This document shows positions 1 through 5,417 of a DNA stretch of 21,647 bases, piece by piece; position 1 is the first letter of the stretch, and every line of letters begins with the position of its first letter. Source of the stretch: a virus. Below the pieces are notes generated by a model. That model searched no databases and was not told the DNA's origin. It saw only the letters and a program-made list of their open reading frames with translations. The stretch spans positions 1 through 21,647 of IMG/VR virus record IMGVR_UViG_3300030107_002018. One strand, written 5' to 3'. The position numbers were made by a program, and so were the translations under genes.

Positions 1-49
1 CAAGGTTATGTAGTTCGTTAAATTGGTCTTCAGTGGCTCGTTTCTTCAT
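1..49 (-). CDS. Probable terminase small subunit (DNA maturase A, T7 gp18-like), N-terminus only
   Basis: Only the first 16 codons lie in the window; the gene runs off the left edge. They read MKKRATEDQFNELHNL, and the ATG overlaps the TGA of the upstream 54-codon gene (ATGA junction). Small terminases recognise the DNA concatemer and load the large subunit for headful or end-specific packaging. The assignment rests on position (T7 order is fibre, holin, gp18, Rz, gp19) and on my recollection that cyanophage small terminases begin with a similar basic-then-helical stretch. Sixteen residues are too few for a firm call. Confidence 0.5.
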   Translation of the reverse strand, partial: MKKRATEDQFNELHNL

Positions 50-210
50 TCTTTCATTCCTGGGAATAGATTACGTCTGACAATCTCTACTGCTTTATCG
101 TCAATGGTGTTATCAGTGGATTTGGCATAAGCCTCTAATAGTTGGATGATCAAATTCTTCACTGCAGTAGTGGAGAGAAATGTCATTAGGATTGGTTTGA
201 TGATCAACAT
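46..210 (-). CDS. 54-residue holin-position protein, putative class II-type holin
   Basis: A 54-residue protein with a hydrophobic N-terminal half (LIIKPILMTFLSTTAVKNLI) followed by a helical acidic/basic tail ending in RRNLFPGMKE. The gene sits just ahead of the putative small terminase, where T7 has its holin gene 17.5 (67 residues, one membrane helix), so a role in host lysis or membrane attachment is plausible. I chose the ATG at 210 because GAGG lies about nine bases upstream. An in-frame ATG at 225 would add five residues and would overlap the stop of the preceding gene. The hydrophobic stretch contains two lysines, so it may be an amphipathic helix rather than a true transmembrane segment. 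Function is inferred from location only. Confidence 0.55.
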   Translation of the reverse strand: MLIIKPILMTFLSTTAVKNLIIQLLEAYAKSTDNTIDDKAVEIVRRNLFPGMKE

Positions 211-214
211 ATCT

Positions 215-340
215 TTATCCCTCATCTGCCTTTACAAACTTACCGTTAGTATCTCTTTTCTTAGTAGATTTTTTCTTCTTTGCTTTAGCTTGTTCAGCTT
301 CTGCTTTTTCTTTAGCAAGTCGTATGCTTAATGTACTCAT
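215..340 (-). CDS. 41-residue lysine/alanine-rich hypothetical protein
   Basis: A small, strongly basic protein: residues 9-30 are an AKEKAEAEQAKAKKKK-type charged helix, and the tail is TNGKFVKADEG. Its ATG overlaps the TGA of the preceding exported-protein gene (ATGA) and its stop lies five bases before the next chosen start, so it belongs to the translationally coupled cassette. There is no signal peptide, membrane span or recognisable domain. The composition would suit nucleic acid or acidic-protein binding, but this is only a guess. Confidence 0.6.
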   Translation of the reverse strand: MSTLSIRLAKEKAEAEQAKAKKKKSTKKRDTNGKFVKADEG

Positions 341-1122
341 TTAGATTTAGTGGTAGTTGGACATTGATACTCCTGTTTTTGCCAAGGGAATTTAAAACCC
401 TTAACTGGAGTGCATTCGTTTTGTAGATACTGTTTAACAGCAACCTTTTTATTCTTTTTGTATTCAACTATTGGTACTACGTCATGACACATGTCATATA
501 CACGAGTACCTTCAGCCAGCATGAATCCCTTTTGTTGGAGTTCAGCACATTTCAGTACACGTACAAGCTCATAATCAAGCCTCATCTTTTCTTCTTGCCG
601 TTTGGCTATACGTCTACATTGTGCTAAACCTTTACGGTCTAAGGGAAACATAAAGTTAATCTGACCTCCCCAGTTCTCAGCTACTGTATAGCTTCTCTGA
701 GACATCTCCTCATCAAATGGGACTGTATGATTACCCATGTAGAATGGACTGAATGTCATCGTACTGCCATTACAGCTTACCCCAGAGCCATAGTGCTGCC
801 TTGAAGGTGCTCCATTGTTCTGGAATTGCACAGCTTGATTTGTGACATTCCCAGTCGCTGCAGCAACAGGATTAGATACGTTTTGAGTCTCTGGTTCTGA
901 TGCTTTAGATGGTGCTATTGAGAGAAGACTGATAAGGAAACAGTAGTAGATTCCTGTGAGATAGTTCGGTCTACCTCTATCAGTTCTATTATCTGACTGG
1001 CTGCTCTGGTTACTACTTCTAATGAGAAGTCTGAACCGGGAGTGGTCAAAGTAAAGATTGAATCTTCGTCTACTATTCCTCCAGAGCTTGCCGAGGTATG
1101 AGTTATATTGTCCCCAGACCAT
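337..1122 (-). CDS. Exported cysteine-containing protein, true start uncertain
   Basis: The convincing part is roughly residues 57-261. It has a hydrophobic stretch (YYCFLISLLSIAPSKAS) that looks like a signal peptide with a cleavage site near SKA, then GNVTNQAVQFQNNG, a conserved-looking glycine/serine region, a charged helix (CRRIAKRQEEKMRLDYEL) and several further cysteines, consistent with periplasmic disulfides. The only ATG, GTG or TTG upstream of the signal is the ATG at 1122. That start adds about 56 arginine/serine-rich residues, all encoded over the preceding gene in another frame, with only a distant GGAG. I think the real start is non-canonical, close to the stop of the upstream gene near 915-955. 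I recall similar proteins in other cyanophages but know no function. The stop overlaps the next ATG. Confidence 0.6.
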   Translation of the reverse strand: MVWGQYNSYLGKLWRNSRRRFNLYFDHSRFRLLIRSSNQSSQSDNRTDRGRPNYLTGIYYCFLISLLSIAPSKASEPETQNVSNPVAAATGNVTNQAVQFQNNGAPSRQHYGSGVSCNGSTMTFSPFYMGNHTVPFDEEMSQRSYTVAENWGGQINFMFPLDRKGLAQCRRIAKRQEEKMRLDYELVRVLKCAELQQKGFMLAEGTRVYDMCHDVVPIVEYKKNKKVAVKQYLQNECTPVKGFKFPWQKQEYQCPTTTKSK

Positions 1123-1286
1123 TTACTTAATGCTGCTCCATAGGTGGTGGTGGTTATTGTTTCTTCTATATCAACCGTTGTAGTGGTTGTAGAGTTCATT
1201 GACCCTTGGGTGAAATTGGGTTGTACTAACTCTGCTCTAACTGCTGTTGGTGATGCCAGCATTAAGAGTAATAGCCATTTCTTCAT
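915..1286 (-). CDS. Exported threonine/serine-rich hypothetical protein
   Basis: A 123-residue protein with a textbook signal peptide (MKKWLLLLMLASPTAVRA, cleavage expected before E19). The mature part is rich in Thr and Ser (STTTTTVDIEETITTTTYG) and has alternating polar/hydrophobic residues, suggesting beta structure. It ends in a repeat of the same style (ISQESTTVSLSVFSQ). The ATG overlaps the TGA of the upstream two-span membrane gene (ATGA), so translation is probably coupled. There is no lipobox cysteine, so it is not an obvious outer-membrane spanin. Its 3' part is shared with the following exported gene in a different frame. The position in the lysis/packaging region allows a cell-envelope or virion-surface role, but none is proven. 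Confidence 0.75.
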   Translation of the reverse strand: MKKWLLLLMLASPTAVRAELVQPNFTQGSMNSTTTTTVDIEETITTTTYGAALSKWSGDNITHTSASSGGIVDEDSIFTLTTPGSDFSLEVVTRAASQIIELIEVDRTISQESTTVSLSVFSQ

Positions 1287-1573
1287 TGTTTGGGTTTTTC
1301 GTTCTTCTTATTGTTATTACCATTACCAGTAGTCAAGCCAAATGTTGCAAGTGCTCCAGTAAAAATACTAGCAGGAAAAGTTATATCCCCACCGGGACTC
1401 TTCTTGATCATAGGTATTTCTACATAGTTTAAGGTAATGATGAATCCTGACCAAACTACAACACCTAGCCTAACGAATGTTCCTAAGATTTGTATTTGGT
1501 GTTCTTGATCTTCTGCAGCATCTTTTAATTTACTGAAGAATCCTTTTTCTTTTTCTGTTTTTGCTGCTTCCAT
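1283..1573 (-). CDS. Two-span membrane protein, holin-like
   Basis: A 96-residue protein. Residues 1-28 are charged and cytoplasmic-looking (MEAAKTEKEKGFFSKLKDAA). Residues 30-50 are a hydrophobic helix (LGVVVWSGFIITLNYV), a short loop carries IPMIKKSPGGD, residues 66-83 are a second span (FPASIFTGALATFGLTTG), and the tail is short and basic, rich in Asn and Lys. Small size, two spans and a charged C-terminal tail fit a class II holin topology. The location between fibre and packaging genes fits lysis too. It overlaps the end of the proline-rich gene upstream by 49 bases and the start of the exported 123-residue protein by four. It could instead be a minor virion membrane-interacting protein. 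Confidence 0.7.
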   Translation of the reverse strand: MEAAKTEKEKGFFSKLKDAAEDQEHQIQILGTFVRLGVVVWSGFIITLNYVEIPMIKKSPGGDITFPASIFTGALATFGLTTGNGNNNKKNEKPKQ

Positions 1574-1923
1574 TTATCTACTTTTTTCTGTAGGAATTTC
1601 TGTACTTGTTTCTTGATTTTATCAAAGAAAGGTGTAGCAAGGGTGGTTGTGGCTACAGCTGCTACAGCTGCATAGGTTGCAGTAGCTACGACTTCTGCAG
1701 TTGGTAAAGGTAAGTCAATATCAATAACAGGTAGTTTTACTTTAGGTTGCTCTGTTTGTACTTCGTCCTTTTCTTTCTTTTCTACGCCTTTAGGAGCTAC
1801 CAAATTACTAGGAGGTATGACAATGGGTGGGAAGACTGGCATATCTGCTGTAGGCGGTTCTAGAGGGATGCTAGGCATGTCTAGAGCTTTTGGTAGTTGA
1901 GGTTTGATGGATGGGATTTTCAC
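1525..1923 (-). CDS. Proline-rich, membrane-anchored protein with basic C-terminus
   Basis: A 132-residue protein in three zones. Residues 1-75 are proline-rich with many IP, LP and PP pairs and a charged insert (KKEKDEVQTEQ). Residues 76-98 are an Ala/Thr-rich hydrophobic segment (EVVATATYAAVAAVATTTL) that could span a membrane. The tail is a lysine-rich amphipathic helix (KKQVQKFLQKKVDKWKQQ). The start is a GTG three bases after the stop of the beta-propeller gene; there is no clear Shine-Dalgarno sequence, so coupling is likely. An extended proline rod joined to a membrane anchor could bridge envelope layers or a virion surface and a membrane. I recall related proteins in cyanophages, without known function. 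Confidence 0.7.
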   Translation of the reverse strand: MKIPSIKPQLPKALDMPSIPLEPPTADMPVFPPIVIPPSNLVAPKGVEKKEKDEVQTEQPKVKLPVIDIDLPLPTAEVVATATYAAVAAVATTTLATPFFDKIKKQVQKFLQKKVDKWKQQKQKKKKDSSVN

Positions 1924-1926
1924 TGA

Positions 1927-3705
1927 CTAAAAATTAATATCCATTTCATAGAGGTTATCGTTAGCCTGTCCTAATACATGTAATTTATATCCATCAAAGG
2001 TATTAACTACACGGATTTCAGCAGGGGTAGTGTCAAACCCTTCAGTACTTCCTAAACCTGTAAGTGTAAGCGTACTGGTAACGTCGAAAGGAACTGAAAC
2101 TGTATAGTGTGCAATTCTTGGATCACTAAATCCACAAACGTATATTGATTTCCCATCAGGAGTAAAATCAAATGATCTGGGTGCTCCTATTTCTGAGGTG
2201 AACGTAGATGACGTGCCCTCATAAGTCATTGCAGTTGAACCTCTACCTAAAACATATGGTTTAGCAAGACTCCATTGGTAGATGAGATCATCAGTACCAT
2301 CAAGCATATAACACTTTGTTCCATCAGGGTTAAACCTAAACGCTGTTGGGAGATTATGACCTTGATTATTAATAGCACCGTCACTATAACTAGATAACTC
2401 GTATGCAGTTGTTAAAGGTATTGATACGGCTTTGTCATCATAATTAGTAGATCTATCCATAATCGTGATAGAAGTTCCATCACCGTTAAACCTACAACCA
2501 TAGGGTTTATCTATGCAGTTTGTTATATAAGTGCTAAGGGTCCAACTACTTGATACATCAATTGTTTCATAATCTGAAATTGTCGAAGAATCAAATGCTG
2601 TACTAAGGTTATATGCCGTTATAGTATCGTCTCCATCGGAATCATAATTAATTACTACTAATTTCGTTCCAGTAGGATTGAAATCAAAAGATGTGGGGTA
2701 GGTAACGTCAGACCCATCTCCATGCCTTTCTAAGTCTGTTGCTGAAACATGTGTAACTGTAGAGCTAAGATCAAATCCAGTACTTAAAGTCCATTCATTG
2801 ATTTCGTCACCAGAATATCCAATAACAAACATTTTTGTTCCATCAGCATTAAACGCTACATCACTGGGAGCGCGTTCATAATCTCTAATATTTAAAGCTG
2901 TTCCTTCCGTGATTGTTCCACTTGTAACGTCATACGCATTGGAAACACTATATTCAACTACATAGTCAGGATTATTGTATAACCTACCTCTACTAACTAG
3001 GAAAAATTTGGTTCCATTATTATTCCACCTAATAGATGATGGATAGTCGTAACCATCAGCACCAACATCATAGTAACCGTCATATGATGCTGTTCCAATG
3101 TTATAGGCAGTTGATAATGAAAATTGTTGAATATAGTCGTCTGTTTGCCCAACCATATAAAACTTCGTCCCATCACCATTAAATTCACACCCCCATACAG
3201 TAGATTCCCCACTACCTATAGTTGTGATATTTTCTAATCTTTTGTTTTGCTGCTCATATCCTGCGCTGAATAAATTATTGGTTGTTTCGGTTGATATATC
3301 CCACTCATTAACCATTGTGAACTGTTGTGCCTGATCTCTCGTAGTTCCACCAAGATAAATATATCTACCATTTGGCGAAACTTCGATTAAAGTCCCGTTA
3401 CTGTCATATTTATAACTGTTCCATGTAGCTTGAACACTTGCTCCAGAGAGATTGAAGGGAGTTGTACATTCGTAATGTTTGACATAATCATTACTGTAGA
3501 GCAAATAGAAATGAAGTCCGTCTGGAGACCAAGCAAATGAATTAGCAGTTACCCCCGTGGTGAATATATTCGTAGCATGTAAACCAACTTTTTTTAAGCC
3601 TGCTGAAGATAGATGGCTAAGCCTTACATTATCAGTGATGTCATACATCCCTGAAGATCTCGATTCGACATTGCCCCCTGAAATTAAACCTCTTGCTTTT
3701 GACAT
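1927..3705 (-). CDS. Beta-propeller repeat protein, putative receptor-binding or virion surface protein
   Basis: A 592-residue protein built almost wholly from about ten copies of a blade-like repeat of 45-65 residues, beginning near residues 57, 107, 173, 225, 283, 340, 404, 456, 512 and 564. The consensus is FxFNxDGTKxFVxGxxxDxI, followed by a WxLSTAYDxSS-type strand. The first 45 residues lack the repeat and may be the attachment segment. The architecture resembles YVTN/WD-like propellers used for protein or glycan binding. Its place in the fibre region argues for an adhesion role. The ATG overlaps the stop of the 119-residue gene by one base (TAATG). No enzyme motif is visible. Beta-propeller is inferred from repeat pattern only. 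Confidence 0.8.
   Translation of the reverse strand: MSKARGLISGGNVESRSSGMYDITDNVRLSHLSSAGLKKVGLHATNIFTTGVTANSFAWSPDGLHFYLLYSNDYVKHYECTTPFNLSGASVQATWNSYKYDSNGTLIEVSPNGRYIYLGGTTRDQAQQFTMVNEWDISTETTNNLFSAGYEQQNKRLENITTIGSGESTVWGCEFNGDGTKFYMVGQTDDYIQQFSLSTAYNIGTASYDGYYDVGADGYDYPSSIRWNNNGTKFFLVSRGRLYNNPDYVVEYSVSNAYDVTSGTITEGTALNIRDYERAPSDVAFNADGTKMFVIGYSGDEINEWTLSTGFDLSSTVTHVSATDLERHGDGSDVTYPTSFDFNPTGTKLVVINYDSDGDDTITAYNLSTAFDSSTISDYETIDVSSSWTLSTYITNCIDKPYGCRFNGDGTSITIMDRSTNYDDKAVSIPLTTAYELSSYSDGAINNQGHNLPTAFRFNPDGTKCYMLDGTDDLIYQWSLAKPYVLGRGSTAMTYEGTSSTFTSEIGAPRSFDFTPDGKSIYVCGFSDPRIAHYTVSVPFDVTSTLTLTGLGSTEGFDTTPAEIRVVNTFDGYKLHVLGQANDNLYEMDINF
1930..3537 (-). repeat. About ten tandem propeller-blade repeats within the 592-residue protein
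   Basis: At protein level each unit carries an F/V-x-F-N-x-D-G-T-K core, then a hydrophobic strand, an acidic turn, and an L-S-T-A-Y/F-D-like strand. Examples are CEFNGDGTKFYMVGQTDDYI, VAFNADGTKMFVIGYSGDEI and FRFNPDGTKCYMLDGTDDLI. At DNA level the copies are diverged but share a CCATC-rich stretch coding for DGT. Confidence 0.75.
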
Positions 3706-4064
3706 TAGGAAATATCCTCATAACCAATGACAAGTTCGAGATCACTTGCTGCAGAAGCAACCGCACGAATAGAGTCACCTTCCTCTAAATAAAAATATGT
3801 CTCCTTTGAACACAATATTTGAGTTGCTTTTGGTGGGACAGAAATTAACTTTGCAATATATCTATCTGTTGAACCGTCATAAATACTAATACTAATATCA
3901 GCCGAGTTTGTGCCATCAACATTTGCACAAAGAATACTGTTGATTTTTAATGCTTTACCACTAGAAGAAGCATTTTCTAATGCAGCAGCAATAGTAGCTG
4001 TGACTGCATATCTAGCGGTCTTTCCTGTAATTGTTGTTGGGCTTTTTAGATTTGGTGCAGCCAT
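3705..4064 (-). CDS. Small putative virion structural protein of cyanophage type
   Basis: A 119-residue protein starting MAAPNLKSPTTITGKTARYA, with an Ala/Ser-rich helix and then beta-rich sequence (ISISIYDGSTDRYIAKLISV, ETYFYLEEGDSIRA). It ends ELVIGYEDIS. I recall close relatives in T4-like and T7-like cyanophages, usually annotated as structural or unknown. It has the best ribosome binding site in the region (TAAGGAGGT, eight bases before the ATG), suggesting high expression, as expected for a virion component. It is followed by the propeller gene with a one-base overlap, so the two may form one assembly, with this protein as an oligomeric adaptor. That pairing is inference from order. Confidence 0.75.
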   Translation of the reverse strand: MAAPNLKSPTTITGKTARYAVTATIAAALENASSSGKALKINSILCANVDGTNSADISISIYDGSTDRYIAKLISVPPKATQILCSKETYFYLEEGDSIRAVASAASDLELVIGYEDIS

Positions 4065-4072
4065 GTTTTTTT

Positions 4073-4081
4073 ACCTCCTTA
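4073..4081 (-). promoter_or_regulatory. Strong ribosome binding site of the 119-residue gene
   Basis: The minus strand reads TAAGGAGGT followed by eight bases, mostly A, and the ATG at 4064. It is a near-perfect anti-16S match, unlike the A/T-rich leaders in front of the capsid and gp11 genes, and it fixes the start. Confidence 0.8.
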
Positions 4082-4087
4082 TTAAAT

Positions 4088-5416
4088 TTAAAAGATCATT
4101 CCCATTATTACGGGATCTAGACCTGAACCACCGCCACCACCTCCACTTGGCTCGTCTGCAAATTCTAATGCGTTAGCCGCAGCATTTACTTTTAACCATT
4201 TATTAGCCGTGAAACTAGATGGTGTATCAGTTAATCCTGTAAAAGTTGAGCTTCCTCCACCTCCACCAGACTGATCATCCCATTTCCAATTACCAGTAGC
4301 ACTTGAATCATATACCAAAACTTTACCAGCACCAGCAGTACCACCAGCATTGATATGTTTTTCTTCTATTTTATCATCAGCAATAACAGTAGCTCCATCA
4401 CCTGTAGATGTTACGTCTCCAGTGTGGTCTGGATGTGAGTAGTTATTAGCAGAAACTGTAATACCATCTAACTTTGATTTTAGTGTATCTGTAAAATTAT
4501 TCTGAGTAAGACCGCCATCCCCTACTGAATAAGTAGTGTTTGTATCTACTGGTACGTCCCAAGTACCATCTGCTCTGAGGTATTTATCTCCGTGAGGATT
4601 TAATCCTTGAGGAGCTATACCTTGTGAAGCTGCACTAACTAAGTTATAAGTTGTATCTGGTGGCACATCCCATGTTTTATCTCCACGAAGGAATTTCGTA
4701 GTCGCATCTGTGGTAGGTAACTGAGGAACTACACCACTAGCAGTAGTGGTTACATCAGGTACTGTTGGCACAGCCCAAGTAGCATCTCCTTTTAAAAACT
4801 TATCTTGATCTCCTCCTCCTGATACTGTACCAGGTGCTAAACCATTAGTACTTTCAGTAAAGATGTTATAAGTTGTATCTGTATTAGCTATATAGTCTGG
4901 TACTTGCCATGTCCCATCTGCCTTAAGGAATTTACCACCAGGAGTATTTACACCATCAGTACTTGGAAGTATTGGAGCTAAACCATTATTACTTATATCA
5001 ACAGTGTTGGGGTATGGAGGTACTTCCCAACTAGCATCAGCTTTAAGAAATTTACCTCCATGAGGATTAGGTAGTTGAGGTGCTAAACCATCAGCACCTG
5101 TAGTAACAACACTAGCTCCCGTTGGTATAGCCCAAGAACAAGTTCCATCACCATCTGCTTTTAAGAATTTAGTATCAGCTTCATTACTATTAGTTGTAGA
5201 TTTTACAGAAGTACCTTCTACAGTAGGTGTATTAAATGTAGGTGCTGATCCGTTATTAGACGTTAAGACTAACCCATTACTAGTTCCATTAGCTAACTTA
5301 GCTAAGGTTACAGCTCCATCAGCTATCTCAGTTGTACCGATTGCATCATCTGGTATCTTAACCGACGTGACGGCATCATCTTTGACGCCGCCTGTTTCTA
5401 CTTGTGTTGCTCCCAT
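4088..5416 (-). CDS. Second tail-fibre-like protein with KFLKADGTW repeats
   Basis: A 442-residue protein. Residues 1-45 carry the fibre-type motif GGVKDDAVTSVKIPDDAIGT with repeated IxDGAV/DDAI units. Residues 83-290 hold six copies of a KFLKADGTWxVP unit spaced about 35-45 residues apart, typical of phage fibre shafts. Residues 327-350 contain YSHPDHTGDVTSTGDG, also a fibre motif. Two glycine runs (near 384-388 and 425-430) frame a final small domain, and the protein ends GLDPVIMGMIF. Tail-collar domains usually begin with a sequence of this kind (PVGxI...), so this fibre seems to stop where such a tip would start. The gene begins one base after the stop of the main fibre gene, suggesting a two-part fibre. 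Confidence 0.8.
   Translation of the reverse strand: MGATQVETGGVKDDAVTSVKIPDDAIGTTEIADGAVTLAKLANGTSNGLVLTSNNGSAPTFNTPTVEGTSVKSTTNSNEADTKFLKADGDGTCSWAIPTGASVVTTGADGLAPQLPNPHGGKFLKADASWEVPPYPNTVDISNNGLAPILPSTDGVNTPGGKFLKADGTWQVPDYIANTDTTYNIFTESTNGLAPGTVSGGGDQDKFLKGDATWAVPTVPDVTTTASGVVPQLPTTDATTKFLRGDKTWDVPPDTTYNLVSAASQGIAPQGLNPHGDKYLRADGTWDVPVDTNTTYSVGDGGLTQNNFTDTLKSKLDGITVSANNYSHPDHTGDVTSTGDGATVIADDKIEEKHINAGGTAGAGKVLVYDSSATGNWKWDDQSGGGGGSSTFTGLTDTPSSFTANKWLKVNAAANALEFADEPSGGGGGGSGLDPVIMGMIF
4547..5170 (-). repeat. Six KFLKADGTW-type fibre repeats
   Basis: Units start near residues 83, 122, 162, 206, 241 and 278 of the 442-residue fibre: KFLKADGD, KFLKADAS, KFLKADGT, KFLKGDAT, KFLRGDKT and KYLRADGT, each followed by W and then I/V-P. 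A related unit (FLRGDGAW) occurs once in the main fibre near residue 524. The intervening GLAP-type segments are also repetitive. Confidence 0.85.
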
Positions 5417-5417
5417 A

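Noticed and set aside
146-331. Plus-strand frame with Phe/Ser/Leu-rich product.
   Set aside because: Antisense to the lysine-rich and holin-position genes; the composition is the complement of AAG/AAA-rich codons.
2997-3212. Minus-strand 71-codon frame inside the propeller gene.
   Set aside because: Alternative-frame shadow of the repeat-bearing protein; Met/His-rich nonsense composition.
3910-4176. Plus-strand 88-codon frame across the 119-residue gene and its ribosome site.
   Set aside because: It is antisense to two good genes, and its hydrophobic look comes from complementing Ala/Lys codons.
4547-5170. Regular repeats that could suggest a CRISPR array or diversity-generating template repeat.
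   Set aside because: They are imperfect, in-frame coding repeats of a fibre shaft. There are no constant palindromic repeats, no cas genes and no reverse transcriptase in the window.
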